Notes under the pieces: generated by a model
What the model saw: only the letters and a program-made list of their open reading frames with translations
Database searches by the model: none
Told to the model about the DNA's origin: nothing
Made by a program: the position numbers and the translations under genes
Assembly: GCF_026898155.1 (NCBI RefSeq)
Contig: NZ_CP114029.1
Location: forward strand, 1,991,501-2,055,500
DNA from: Jiella pelagia
GTDB lineage: Bacteria > Pseudomonadota > Alphaproteobacteria > Rhizobiales > Rhizobiaceae
Direction of reading: 5' to 3'
DNA: 64,000 bases
Part shown: piece after piece, positions 1-9,188 of the stretch
Position numbering within the stretch: position 1 is the stretch's first letter
Layout: each line of letters starts with the position of its first letter

Positions 1-1
1 T

Positions 2-907
2 GCCGCCGACGTCTGGCTGTTCCTCGCCGGCCGCGTGGTCCAGGCGGCGAGCGCCACCGGCATCGCTCTGTCCCGCGCGATCGTCCGGGACGTCTTCGAG
101 CGTGAGCGGGCCGCGGCGATGATCGGCTACGTCACCATGGGGCTTGCCGTGGCGCCGATGATCGGGCCGCTGATCGGCGGCTCGATCGACACGGCCTTCG
201 GCTGGCGCTGGGTCTTCTGGCTGCTCTGCGCCATCGGCATCGTCACGATCGTCCTGCTTCTTGCCGATCTGTCGGAGACCAATCCCGAGCGCGGCAAGCC
301 GATGCGCGAGCAATTCCAGAACTATGCGGCGCTCTTTGCCGCCGAGGCGTTCTGGATCTACGCCTTCGTCTCGGCGCTGATTTCGGCGGTGTTCTTCGCC
401 TTTCTCGGCGGTGCGCCCTTCATCGCCGTCAATCTCCTCGGCATGACGCCGGCCGAATACGGCCTGTGGTTCGGGCTCTGCGCCGCCGGCTACATTCTCG
501 GCAACTTCCTCACCGCCCAACTCTCCGAGCGGCTCGGCATCAAGACGCTGATGGTGACCGGAAGCGCGATTTCCATGTCCGCCGCCCTTCTCTCCCTCGG
601 CTTCATCGCCGTCGGCTGGCTGGCACCGGCGACGGTGTTCGCGCCGATGTTCCTGGTCGGGATCGGCAACGGGCTGGCGACGCCCACCTCGACGGCGGGC
701 GGCGTCAGCGTCGTCCCCCATGCGGCGGGCGCCGCGGCGGGCATGCTGGGCGCCCTGCAGATCGGCACCGGCGCGCTCGCCTCCTTCGCCGCCTCGCTGG
801 TGGCCACCCGCTATGGCGGCCCGATCGGGCTGTTCGCGCTGATGGCGGCCTTCGGCTGCGGCTCGCTCCTCGTCGCCATGGCGGCGCGGCGGGTCCCCAG
901 GGCTTGA
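2..907 (+). CDS. Bcr/CflA-type MFS drug efflux transporter (5' end outside window)
   Basis: The frame is open from base 2 to the stop at 905-907, so the gene starts before the window and 301 residues are seen. The product is an integral inner-membrane antiporter of the major facilitator superfamily. The first visible residues (RVVQAASATG, then SRAIVRDVF) match the conserved TM4 region of the Bcr/CflA drug-resistance subfamily, and a run of Gly/Ala/Leu-rich membrane segments follows, ending in a short basic tail. About the first 100 residues of the family are missing. The substrate cannot be told from the sequence. mobA follows after 11 bases on the same strand, probably only by co-transcription. 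Confidence 0.85.
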   Translation, partial: AADVWLFLAGRVVQAASATGIALSRAIVRDVFERERAAAMIGYVTMGLAVAPMIGPLIGGSIDTAFGWRWVFWLLCAIGIVTIVLLLADLSETNPERGKPMREQFQNYAALFAAEAFWIYAFVSALISAVFFAFLGGAPFIAVNLLGMTPAEYGLWFGLCAAGYILGNFLTAQLSERLGIKTLMVTGSAISMSAALLSLGFIAVGWLAPATVFAPMFLVGIGNGLATPTSTAGGVSVVPHAAGAAAGMLGALQIGTGALASFAASLVATRYGGPIGLFALMAAFGCGSLLVAMAARRVPRA

Positions 908-918
908 CGGGCCGGCGG

Positions 919-1569
919 ATGGGCAAGCCGGCGGGCCTCATTCTCGCCGGGGGCCGCGGCAGCCGCATGGGCGGCGATGTCGCAAAGCCGTTGATCGAAC
1001 TCGCCGGCCGGCCTCTGATCGCCCATGTCATCGACAGGCTGGCGGCCCAAGTCGAACCGCTGCTCATCGCAGCTCCCTTGGACCAGGGTTTCGAGCGCCT
1101 CGGCTTGACGCTTGCGCCGGACCGGCGGCAGGGCCTTCTGGGCCCTCTGGCAGGCATCGAGGCGGGGCTACTGACCCTGGCCGAAATGGGCGGCTCCGAT
1201 ACGGCCGGAGGCATGCCGCGACAGCTGCTTGTCGTGCCGGGCGACACGCCGTTTCTGCCGGACGATCTCGCCGAAAGCCTGCAATCCTTGGCCGGTGACC
1301 GCCCGGTGATCGCGCGCTTCAAGAACCGGTCGCAACCGGCGACGAGCCTCTGGCCGGTGTCGACCCTCGTTCATCTCACAGAGTGGCTCGATGCGGAGAA
1401 GCCGTTGGCGATTCGCGCCTTTCTGCAATGGACCGGTTATCGGGAGGCGGAGATCGAACCGATCGCCGACGCACCCGGCAAAGATCCGTTCTTCAACGTC
1501 AATACGCCGGCCGATCTCGCCCATGCCGCAAATTTTCTCGCCAAAGGCAGCCACGAGCACTTCAACTGA
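919..1569 (+). CDS. mobA: Molybdenum cofactor guanylyltransferase MobA
   Basis: The 216-residue product is predicted to transfer GMP from GTP to molybdopterin-Mo in the cytoplasm, making the bis-MGD cofactor of DMSO-reductase-family enzymes. The N-terminal nucleotide-binding signature LAGGRGSRMGG (about residues 9-19) followed by the KPL lysine is clear, and a VVPGDTPFLP segment near residue 105 fits the conserved PxDxPFLP metal/nucleotide site, although the first residues are VVPG instead of the usual xxxC/xxD. The ATG at 919 places the signature at the right distance from the N terminus. The gene sits behind an MFS pump and ahead of an amino-acid transporter; no other Moco gene is nearby. 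Confidence 0.88.
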   Translation: MGKPAGLILAGGRGSRMGGDVAKPLIELAGRPLIAHVIDRLAAQVEPLLIAAPLDQGFERLGLTLAPDRRQGLLGPLAGIEAGLLTLAEMGGSDTAGGMPRQLLVVPGDTPFLPDDLAESLQSLAGDRPVIARFKNRSQPATSLWPVSTLVHLTEWLDAEKPLAIRAFLQWTGYREAEIEPIADAPGKDPFFNVNTPADLAHAANFLAKGSHEHFN

Positions 1570-1733
1570 GCCGCCCGCGGCACGAGGAAAGTGCTCATCG
1601 GACACGCAAGTGTTGCTTTCGCCGCTCGAACAATGGCAGCATGCCTTCCAGCCAAGCATGCTCATTCGTGCGCCAGCCGCGTGCGGAGCCAAACGATAAC
1701 GACACTCGTTTCCTGACGACTAAGAGGTATTAA

Positions 1734-2539
1734 ATGCGTCTAACCCATTCATTCGCTCTCGCCGCCGCTCTCGCCAGCCTGTTCGCAGGCACCGCGATGG
1801 CTCAGGAGAGCGATGCCGACAAGGACTGGTCGAAGGTCGTGATCGGCACCGAAGGCGCCTATCCGCCGTTCAACTTCCTCGACGCCTCGGGTGAACTGAA
1901 GGGCTTCGACGTCGACATCGCCAAGGCGCTGTGCGCTGAGATGAAGGTCGAATGCACCTTCGTCACCCAGGATTGGGACGGCATGATCCCGGCGCTGCAG
2001 AACGGCAATTTCGACGCCATCGCCGCCTCCATGTCGATCACGCCGGAGCGCGAGGAACAGATCGACTTCACCAACAAGTACTACAACACCCCCCGGCCAT
2101 CGCCGTGCCGAAGGATTCGGAGATCACCGAGGCGACCGACGAGGCGCTGTCCGGCAAGGCGATCGGTGCGCAGGTCTCCACCACCCATGCCAGGGCCGCC
2201 GCGGCGCTGTTCCCGGATGCCGACATTCGCCAGTATCCGACCGCCGAGGAATACAAGCTCGACATCGAGAACGGCCGCCTCGACGCGGTGATGGATGACG
2301 TCGTCGTCCTCGACGAGTGGCTGAAGAGCGACGCGGGTGCCTGCTGCAAGCTGCTGTCCACCCTTCCCGCCGACCCCGAGATCTACGGCAAGGGCGTCGG
2401 CGTCGGCCTGCGCAAGGGCTCCGACAAGCTGAAGCAGATGTTCAACGAGGCCATCGTCGCGATCCGCGAGGACGGTACCTACAAGACGATCCAGGACAAG
2501 TATTTCGAGTTCGACGTCTACGGCGCCGAGACGAAGTGA
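1734..2539 (+). CDS. Amino-acid ABC transporter, periplasmic binding protein (frame broken at a C run)
   Basis: The SBP_bac_3 family protein is about 268 residues once corrected. A signal peptide ends near residue 23 (A-M-A before Q). The segment [11 protein letters not shown] and the later [11 protein letters not shown] match lysine/arginine/ornithine/histidine-type binding proteins, so a polar amino acid is the likely ligand. The frame breaks at the run of six C at 2089-2094. Seven C would give YYNTPPAIAV and continue in the frame that ends at 2539, so one C is probably missing from the sequence. Two permeases follow. A strong terminator lies between this gene and them, a common way to make more binding protein than membrane components. 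Confidence 0.85.
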
Positions 2540-2565
2540 CGGCCGGCGAGAGATAGACAGGGACG

Positions 2566-2595
2566 GGCCGCCGGCGCGACGCCGGCGGCCTTTTT
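2566..2595 (+). terminator. Intrinsic terminator or attenuator between binding protein and permease genes
   Basis: A perfect 11-bp GC stem (2566-2576 with 2580-2590) has a 3-base loop and is followed by TTTTT at 2591-2595. It lies 26 bases after the binding-protein stop and 34 bases before the first permease. Partial read-through would lower permease expression relative to the binding protein. Confidence 0.85.
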
Positions 2596-2629
2596 GCAAT
2601 AGCGAGCCGATCGCCAGCGAACTGGACGG

Positions 2630-3340
2630 ATGAACGATACCCTCACCCTTCTCGGCTTCGGGGCGACCGGCTGGGGCGACGACCTCGCCAGAGGCGTCCT
2701 CGTCACCGTCACTTTGTCCCTAGCGACGCTGCCGATCGGCCTTTGCCTCGGCTTCTTCCTGTCGCTCGCCAAGCAGTCGGAGGACTACCTCCTGAAGCTG
2801 TCGGCCGACATCTTCACGACGATCTTCCGCGGCCTGCCTGAGCTTCTGACGCTGTTTCTCGTCTATTTCGGCGTCAATGCCGCACTGAAATCGGTCTCCG
2901 AGGCGACCGGCCTGCCCGGCATCGCGCTGTCGAGCTTCGTCTGCGGCATGGTGGCGCTCGGCGTCGTCTTCTCGGCATTCGCCAGCGAGGTCTTCCTCTC
3001 CGCCTTCCGGGCGATCCCGCATGGCCAGCGCGAGGGCGGCCTGGCGCTCGGGCTCGGACGGGCGAAGGTGATGCTCCTCGTCATCCTGCCGCAGCTGATC
3101 AAGATCGCGCTGCCCGGCCTCGGCAATCTCTGGATGAACCTTCTGAAGGACACGGCGCTGGTCTCGGTCATCGGCCTTGCCGACACCCTGCGCCAGGCGC
3201 AGATCGCCGCCCGTGTCTCGCGCGAACCGTTCCTGTTCTTCGGCACGGCGATCGTCCTCTATCTCGTCCTGACAATCCTCTCGTCCTTCGTCATCGGCGG
3301 TATCGACCGCTGGACCAAGCGCGGCGAGGTGGCGAAATGA
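2630..3340 (+). CDS. Amino-acid ABC transporter permease (HisQ-like)
   Basis: This 236-residue inner-membrane permease belongs to the His/Glu/Gln/Arg transporter family. It has about five hydrophobic segments and the cytoplasmic EAA loop, seen as EGGLALGLGR followed by the PQLIKIALPG stretch (about residues 135-165), which contacts the ATPase. The start ATG overlaps nothing. The stop overlaps the next permease by four bases (ATGA), so the two are translationally coupled and should form a heterodimer channel for the binding protein encoded upstream. No ATP-binding subunit follows or precedes it, so the ATPase must come from another locus or lie elsewhere. Confidence 0.88.
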   Translation: MNDTLTLLGFGATGWGDDLARGVLVTVTLSLATLPIGLCLGFFLSLAKQSEDYLLKLSADIFTTIFRGLPELLTLFLVYFGVNAALKSVSEATGLPGIALSSFVCGMVALGVVFSAFASEVFLSAFRAIPHGQREGGLALGLGRAKVMLLVILPQLIKIALPGLGNLWMNLLKDTALVSVIGLADTLRQAQIAARVSREPFLFFGTAIVLYLVLTILSSFVIGGIDRWTKRGEVAK

Positions 3341-4149
3341 GCGGCAACACACCTGTCCTTGCCGCGCCGGCGGCGCCGCCGCAAAAGCCGAAGATCGCCG
3401 GCATCGTCGCGATCGGCGTGTGGATCGCCATCGCCATCGCCTTCGTCGTCTATTTCGCCCGCGCCTTCGACGTCACGCTGATCGAGCGCTTCGGCTCGGC
3501 TTATCTCGGCGGCCTGTGGGTCACCGTCTCGCTGGTCGCCATCTCCTTCGTCTTCGGCGCCCTCGTCTCGCTGCCCGTCGCCCTCGGGCGCATGGCGAAG
3601 AACCCGATCGCACGGGCGCTCGCCTTCGCCTTCGTCTATTTCTTCCGCGGCACGCCGCTGATCGCCCAGATCTTCCTCGTCTATTACGGCTTCGGCCAGT
3701 TCCACGACTTCTTCGAGGCGATCGGGATGTGGTGGTTCTTCCGCGAGGCCTGGTATTGCGGGCTGTTCTCGCTGGCGCTCAACACCGCCGCCTATCAGGC
3801 GGAAATCCTGCGCGGGGCGATCGAGAGCGTCCCGAAGGGCCAGTGGGAGGGCGGCCGCTCGCTGGGGCTTTCGCGCCAGGTGATCTTCTTCAAGGTGATC
3901 GTGCCGCAGGCGATGATCGTCGGCCTGCGGCCCTATGCCAACGAGATCATCCTGATGATCAAGGCCTCGGCCATCGTCGCGATCATCACCGTCTACGACC
4001 TCTTCGGCGTCACGCGGCAGGCCTATTCTCGCACCTACGACTTCCAGACCTATGTCTGGGCGGCGCTCCTTTATCTCATCGTGGTCGAGGCGCTGCGCCA
4101 CGCGACGAACTGGGCGGAGCGACGGCTGACGGTGCATCTGAAGCGTTGA
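3337..4149 (+). CDS. Amino-acid ABC transporter permease (HisM-like)
   Basis: This is the 270-residue second permease of the importer. An N-terminal proline/alanine-rich cytoplasmic stretch precedes the first membrane helix at about residue 25. The EAA motif is EGGRSLGLSR near residue 170, with the downstream PQAM/NEIILMIKASAI region typical of HisM/GlnP proteins. The ATG overlaps the stop of the preceding permease (ATGA). It is the last gene of this plus-strand operon; bchJ converges on it from the minus strand 57 bases on. Confidence 0.88.
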   Translation: MSGNTPVLAAPAAPPQKPKIAGIVAIGVWIAIAIAFVVYFARAFDVTLIERFGSAYLGGLWVTVSLVAISFVFGALVSLPVALGRMAKNPIARALAFAFVYFFRGTPLIAQIFLVYYGFGQFHDFFEAIGMWWFFREAWYCGLFSLALNTAAYQAEILRGAIESVPKGQWEGGRSLGLSRQVIFFKVIVPQAMIVGLRPYANEIILMIKASAIVAIITVYDLFGVTRQAYSRTYDFQTYVWAALLYLIVVEALRHATNWAERRLTVHLKR

Positions 4150-4206
4150 AGGCAAGTCGCGTGGATTGAGGGTGGTATTGTCAGGCTTGGCCGGTCACCG
4201 TCTCGA

Positions 4207-4839
4207 TCAGGCTTCCGCCCGCGCCGATGTCATCCGGCGCGGCGTAGCGGTCTGATTTGCACCACGTAACAGGACAAAGCGGCAGCTTCCTTCGCCCGTC
4301 ACTGCGGCGCAGCGAACTTCCGTGCAGGTGACGTCGGCAGCAACGAGACGGCGATAAAGCCTCTCAAAGACCGCCGCATGCCAGACGCAAAGCGGTGCGG
4401 TGGCCGCCTCGCTCCGGGTCATCGGATTGTCCGCGATCTCGAACAGCCAGGGCGTAATTGCCCGGAACCGGCCGGAGCCGGCAAAGGTCCAGGCATGGCG
4501 GTAAATTGACCCGGAGAGCGCCCGCGCGGCCAGGCCAGCCGGGAGCCATTCGAGGACACGCCGTGCCGGCGACGGAATGCGATGGGCGATAACATAGTCG
4601 GCCGTGCGCCGGCCGGCCTCGGCAAGAATGACACCGGCCTCGTCCGGCATCTCGAACCGAAGTTGGCGAAACAGACGAGCCGGATCGGATTCCGGAATCA
4701 TGGCAGTGCCATCTGGCACCGTTGCAATCCCAGCTCGTTCCAGCATCCCGCCGGCGGCCTCAGCGCCCCGCTTTTCCCCGATTGCGGGCAGCAATTGCAG
4801 AATGGCGTTGGGCCCAATGTGGCCTGCCTCCCCGCTCAT
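4207..4839 (-). CDS. bchJ: BchJ, V4R-domain bacteriochlorophyll biosynthesis protein
   Basis: The 210-residue cytoplasmic protein matches BchJ in length, in its N-terminal [13 protein letters not shown] segment and in a C-terminal V4R domain with its cysteines (C-T-E-V-R-C and GEGSCRF near residues 178-193). BchJ was first named bacteriochlorophyll 4-vinyl reductase. Later work assigned divinyl reduction to BciA/BciB and left BchJ a probable pigment-binding or delivery role. The start at 4839 overlaps the stop of bchE (ATGA), as in Rhodobacter where bchE and bchJ are adjacent. No other pigment gene is in the window, so the pair lies apart from any main photosynthesis cluster. Confidence 0.82.
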   Translation of the reverse strand: MSGEAGHIGPNAILQLLPAIGEKRGAEAAGGMLERAGIATVPDGTAMIPESDPARLFRQLRFEMPDEAGVILAEAGRRTADYVIAHRIPSPARRVLEWLPAGLAARALSGSIYRHAWTFAGSGRFRAITPWLFEIADNPMTRSEAATAPLCVWHAAVFERLYRRLVAADVTCTEVRCAAVTGEGSCRFVLLRGANQTATPRRMTSARAEA

Positions 4840-6471
4840 GCGGGAGCCCTTTCCTGCATCTGCCCGGCGCCCCCGCCGCAGACGCGGATTTCGGAGCGCT
4901 CCTTCATCTGCGCGCGGACGGCATCGCGGCGTTCCGCCGCCTTTGCGGCGCGGTCCGCGGCTGCCTCCCAATCATCGAGCTGCGCCTCGGCGAGCTTGCG
5001 CGTCTCGTCGAAATGGAAATCGACGGTTTTCTTGGTCTGCGGTCCCCAATAGCCGGACTTGCCGAGATCGTAGAAGGTCCGGCGGAAACCGGCCCGAAGG
5101 AAGGCGTAGAGGCAACCCAGAAGATAGCGGCGGCGAAAGCCGGTGCCCCGCCAGGGATAATGGAACAGGGCCTTCTGCATATAGAAGCGGCGGTAATTGT
5201 TCATGACGCCGTCGAGAAGCTCGCCGCGCTCCATCGCCTTCGGCTTCATGATCGGCGTGACGAAATTGTATTTGGAGAAATCGAAGACCTCGACCCGGTC
5301 CTTCAGATCCTGAAACAGCGGGGTATAGGGCCAGGGCGTATACATGGACCAGTTGGCAAGATCCGGCTGCCAGTCCCAGGCCATGCGGTAGGTCTCTTCA
5401 AGCGTTTCGGGCGTCTCGTTGTCGAGCCCGACGATGAATTGCGCCTCGACCAGAATGTCGGCCTCGCGCAACAGTCGGATCGCGGTGCGGTTCTCGTCGA
5501 CCTTGGTTTCCTTGTTGAACTGGTCGAGCTTCAGCTGCGCCGCAGCCTCCGTCCCGAGGCTCACATGGACGAGCCCGGCCTTGCGATAGAATTTCAACAG
5601 GTCCCGATCGCGATAGATGTCGGTGACGCGGGTGTTGATGCCCCATTTCACCTTCTTGGGCAGGCCCCGGGCGATGAGGCTCCTCGCAAAAGGCGACGAA
5701 CTTCTTCTTGTTGATGGTCGGTTCCTCGTCGGCGAGGATGAAGAAGCCGACGCCATGGTTCGTCACCAGATCCTCGATCTCGTCGACCACGTCCTTCGGG
5801 TCGCGGACGCGATAGTCCCGCCAGAACTTCCACTGTGAACAGAAGGAGCAGGTGAAGGGGCAGCCACGGGCGAGATTGGGAATGGCGACGCGGGTGTTGA
5901 GCGGCAGGTAGATGTATTTCTTCCACTCCAGGATCGACCAGTCCGGCTTGATCGTCGACAGGTCCTGAACCGTCCGCGCCGCCGCCGTGGCGACGATCTC
6001 CTCGCCGTCGCGAAAGGCGAGGCCCTTGATCTTGCGCCTGTCCGACGGCCAGCGCCCGTCGCGGATCGCGCTCATCAGCTCGGTGCAGATCTCCTCACCC
6101 TCGCCGCGCACGATCACATCGATCCAGGGCGCCTCGCTCAAGACCTGCTTGAACATGAAGGTCGCGTGCACACCGCCCATCACGCGAACCGCCTTGGGCA
6201 CCGCGTCCGACGCGATCCTGAGGACCTCTTCGGCACGGTAGATCGACGGGGTAATCGCCGTGACGCCGACCACGTCCGGCTGAATCTCCCGCATCCGCTC
6301 GGCCAGATCGGCGTCAGCGAGATTGTCGGTCATGGTATCGATGAAATGGATGTCATCGAAGCCGGCGCGCCGTAGATGGCCGGTGAGGTAAGCCACCCAG
6401 GCAGGCGGCCAGGTCCCCGCGATCTCGGCGCCGCCGGAGCGATAATTCGGATGGACGAACAGTATGCGCAT
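4836..6471 (-). CDS. bchE: BchE, anaerobic Mg-protoporphyrin IX monomethyl ester cyclase (one-base insertion at 5676-5682)
   Basis: BchE is a radical-SAM, B12-dependent enzyme that forms the fifth (E) ring of bacteriochlorophyll without oxygen. The corrected protein is 544 residues, close to the family's usual 550-575. An N-terminal cobalamin-binding-like domain (MRILFVHPN) is followed by the radical-SAM cysteines CPFTCSFC near residue 196 (CxxxCxxC) and a C-terminal region typical of BchE. The ATG at 6471 has GGAGG five bases upstream, better than an ATG at 6507. The frame is broken by an extra base in GAGGCTC (5676-5682); removing it gives [16 protein letters not shown]. An FNR box lies 55 bases upstream. 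Confidence 0.87.
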
Positions 6472-6525
6472 GGCGGCCTCCACACCGGTGAAAGCTGAGA
6501 CTGACACCCAAAGTGTCCAATTTCT

Positions 6526-6539
6526 TTGACACAGATCAA
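6526..6539 (-). promoter_or_regulatory. FNR/FnrL-type operator upstream of bchE
   Basis: TTGAC-N4-ATCAA matches the FNR-family consensus (TTGAT/C-N4-ATCAA). Its centre is about 61 bases upstream of the bchE ATG, which fits class II activation at -41.5 with a roughly 20-base leader. A TTGGAC hexamer on the minus strand just downstream could be a -35; no clear -10 is seen. FnrL control of bchE under low oxygen is established in Rhodobacter. Its action here is inferred. Confidence 0.7.
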
Positions 6540-6679
6540 GCGGCCACGACGTGCCCTGCCCGCTCGGACGCGGCCCTGCCGAATAGGATGGGGACGGGGT
6601 ACCGGCCGCGTCCGTCGATTGAAAACATCGGCTCGCCCGTTAGCTTCTTCCCGAAACATGAAAAACGGAGGGGCGTGAA

Positions 6680-7550
6680 ATGGCGAAGGTCGCATTCATC
6701 GGACTGGGCGTAATGGGCTATCCCATGGCCGGGCATCTCAAGGACAAGGGCGGTCACGACGTCACCGTCTGGAACCGGACGAGCGCCAAAGCGGAAAAAT
6801 GGGCCGACCAGTATGGCGGTGACCATGCCCCCTCGCCCCGCGCTGCCGCCGACGGCGCCGACTTCGTCTTCATGTGCGTCGGCAATGACGACGACGTGCG
6901 CTCCGTCGTCTATGGCGAGGACGGCGTCTTCGCCGGCATGAAGAACGGCGCGACGCTGATCGACAACACCACGGCGTCTGCCGAGCCTCGCCCGCGAACT
7001 CGCCGCAGGCGCCAGCGACAAGGGCGTGAAATTCATCGACGCCCCGGTTTCCGGCGGCCAGGCAGGCGCCGAGAACGGCGCGCTGACGGTCATGTGCGGC
7101 GGCGAGGAGGCGGATTTTGCAGCGGCAAAGCCGGTCATCGAGGCCTATGCCAAGATGGTCGGGCTGATGGGGCCGGCAGGCTCCGGCCAGCTGACCAAGA
7201 TGATGAACCAGATCTGCATCGCCGGCCTCGTCCAGGGCCTCGCCGAATCCATCGCCTTCGGCCAGAAGGCCGGCCTCGACGTCGAAAAGGTGGTCGGGGT
7301 GATCTCCAAGGGCGCCGCCGGCTCCTGGCAGATGGAAAACCGCCACAAGACGATGAACCAAGGCCACTACGACCACGGCTTCGCCGTCGAATGGATGCGC
7401 AAGGATCTCGGCATCTGCCTCAGCGAAGCCAAGCGTAACGGCGCACGCCTGCCCGTCACGGCGCTGGTCGACCAGTTCTATGCCGAGGTCGAGGCGATGG
7501 GCGGCAAGCGCTGGGACACGTCGAGCCTCTTGGCGCTGCTCAATCGCTGA
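6680..7550 (+). CDS. NAD(P)-dependent beta-hydroxyacid dehydrogenase, 3-hydroxyisobutyrate dehydrogenase-like (insertion at 6983-6989)
   Basis: The corrected product is 289 residues, the normal size for the 3-hydroxyisobutyrate dehydrogenase / tartronate semialdehyde reductase family. It begins with the Rossmann motif GLGVMGYPMAGHL (residues 8-20), continues with the substrate-binding DAPVSGGQAGAENG segment, and carries the catalytic lysine in GSGQLTKMMNQ. An extra base at GAGCCTC (6983-6989) splits the frame. Without it the join reads NTTASAELARELA, as in relatives. The natural substrate could be 3-hydroxyisobutyrate, tartronate semialdehyde or a sulfonate; the context does not decide. It stands alone between bchE (divergent) and lrp (convergent). 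Confidence 0.85.
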
Positions 7551-7586
7551 GGTTGTCCGACCTTCGGCAGCGCCGCCTTTCGGCGC

Positions 7587-8072
7587 TCACTCCCCCCGCG
7601 GTTCCTTGTCGAGCACCATGTAGTCGAGCGGCATCTGGGTCGTGTACTTGATCTGCTCCATCGCGAAGGAGGAGGAGACGTCGCGGATCTCGATCTTCTC
7701 GATCAACCGCTTGTAGAAGGCGTCATAGGCGGCGATGTCCGGCACCACCACCCGGAGCAGATAGTCGACGTCGCCGCTCATCCGGTAAAACTCGATCACC
7801 TCGGGAAACTCGCCGACCACCTCGGAAAACCGCTTCAGCCATTCCGTCGAGTGCGAATTGGTGCGGATGGCGACGAAGACGGTGACGCGGGCATTGATCT
7901 TCACCGGATCGAGCACCGCCACCCGCCGCATGATGACGCCATCCTCCTCCAGCCGCTGGATACGCCGCCAGCAGGGCGTCGTCGACAGGCCGACGCGCTT
8001 GGCGACGTCGGCGACGGCGAGGGTCGCGTCCTCCTGCAAGAGCCGCAGGATCTTCTTGTCGAGCCGGTCCAT
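7587..8072 (-). CDS. Lrp/AsnC family transcriptional regulator
   Basis: This 161-residue cytoplasmic DNA-binding protein has an N-terminal winged helix-turn-helix (MDRLDKKILRLLQED, then VAKRVGLSTTPCWRRIQRLEEDG, residues 1-45) and a C-terminal RAM ligand-binding domain with the GDVDYLLRVVVPD signature near residue 108. These proteins form octamers that sense amino acids. No amino-acid gene stands directly beside it: its 3' end converges on the hydroxyacid dehydrogenase and its 5' end faces a pentapeptide-repeat gene 193 bases away. The target is therefore unknown. Confidence 0.9.
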   Translation of the reverse strand: MDRLDKKILRLLQEDATLAVADVAKRVGLSTTPCWRRIQRLEEDGVIMRRVAVLDPVKINARVTVFVAIRTNSHSTEWLKRFSEVVGEFPEVIEFYRMSGDVDYLLRVVVPDIAAYDAFYKRLIEKIEIRDVSSSFAMEQIKYTTQMPLDYMVLDKEPRGE

Positions 8073-8265
8073 GGCGAATTCCGTGAGGTCTGCAGAAAGG
8101 CAACCGGATACAGGAGACGGAGCCGAAGCGGAAGCACTGCTCGAAGACTGGCGGAGGACGCTAGTCTCGCATGGGCGTCAGCGACTGGCGCCGATGCGCG
8201 AACAGGTGCATTCATATGACCGGATCAGCGACGCTGGGGATGTGTCCGAAGACTGGGAGCCGATC

Positions 8266-8646
8266 ATGAGCGACGACGAGAATGTCGAACCCTTCGACGG
8301 CGAACCGCTCCAAGGCGTCATTTATCACCGCGCCGAAATGACAGGCGCAAACTTCGACGGCGTGAATCTTGCCGATGCCCGTTTCCATGCCGTCCTGACC
8401 CGAGCAGCGTTCGTGAACAGCAATCTTGGCGAAGCCGTGTTCGACGACGTCAATCTGGCAAAGGCGCGATTTGACAACGTCAATCTTGCCGGCGCCACGA
8501 TCACCGATGCCAATCTCTCCGGCGTCGTGATCGACGGCGCGACGCTTGCGAAGGCGGAGATCAGGAACGCCGACCTGACGGGCATGCGGATCGACGGGAT
8601 CTTGGTGACGGACATGATCAAGGCCTATCGCCGCTCGCAGGGTTGA
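8266..8646 (+). CDS. Pentapeptide-repeat protein
   Basis: The 126-residue product is almost entirely a right-handed quadrilateral beta-helix. A(D/N)LXX-type repeats run from about residue 20 to 112 (for example ANFDG, VNLAD, ARFHA, VNLAK, ANLSG, ADLTG). No signal peptide or membrane segment is seen, so it is probably cytoplasmic. Short acidic residues lead in and a basic tail closes. Some pentapeptide proteins mimic DNA and protect gyrase; nothing here shows that specifically. ATG 8266 is chosen because the repeats begin soon after it and upstream codons lack family character. Confidence 0.75.
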   Translation: MSDDENVEPFDGEPLQGVIYHRAEMTGANFDGVNLADARFHAVLTRAAFVNSNLGEAVFDDVNLAKARFDNVNLAGATITDANLSGVVIDGATLAKAEIRNADLTGMRIDGILVTDMIKAYRRSQG

Positions 8647-8704
8647 CGAGGGCGACGGAATCCACGCCGCGCGACAGCCAGCCGAGGGCGGAGTTGGGCA
8701 TTCT

Positions 8705-9103
8705 TCAGCCCGCGCCCTCCTGCCGATCGTCATAGGCCTGTCGCGCCGCCTCGATCCGCATGTGGTTCTCGAACGCCCAATCCCCGATGCCGCGGACCGG
8801 CCCGCACAGGGAATGGCCGAGGTCGGTGAGTTCGTAATCCACCCGCGGCGGGATCGTCGGCGTCACCGTGCGGGTGACGAGGCCGTCGCGCTCCAGCCCC
8901 CGCAGCGTCAGCGTCAGCATGCGCTGGGAGATCGTCCCGATCGCCCGCTTCAGTTCGCTGAATCGCTTCGGCCCGCCCGAAAGCAGCATCACCACCAGAA
9001 CCGACCACTTGTCGCCGATGCGCGAGAGCACGCCGCCCACCGCCTGGCAACCGCCGGGAAAACGGGCGTGGTCGAAGGTTACAGCGTTGTTCGCGGGTTT
9101 CAA
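8705..9103 (-). CDS. HxlR family transcriptional regulator
   Basis: This 132-residue winged-helix protein has the family layout: an N-terminal cysteine (PGGCQAVG), the [22 protein letters not shown] helix region from about residue 31, and the [17 protein letters not shown] recognition segment with the YELTDLG wing. HxlR proteins often sense aldehydes, quinones or diamide through the N-terminal cysteine. It is divergent from azoR, whose start is 85 bases away, the same arrangement as YodB-type regulators of azoreductases, so it probably represses azoR. Confidence 0.88.
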   Translation of the reverse strand: MKPANNAVTFDHARFPGGCQAVGGVLSRIGDKWSVLVVMLLSGGPKRFSELKRAIGTISQRMLTLTLRGLERDGLVTRTVTPTIPPRVDYELTDLGHSLCGPVRGIGDWAFENHMRIEAARQAYDDRQEGAG

Positions 9104-9188
9104 ATCTGTGCCTCCTTGCGCTGCAGCATGGCAGTCACTTAATCATCCTCGGTCACAAAACCATACCATGTTTCCAGAGGTAACAGAG

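Noticed and set aside
4836..6471. bchE as a pseudogene
   Set aside because: Its only defect is the same one-base insertion seen in essential genes; the cysteine motif, length and ribosome site are normal.
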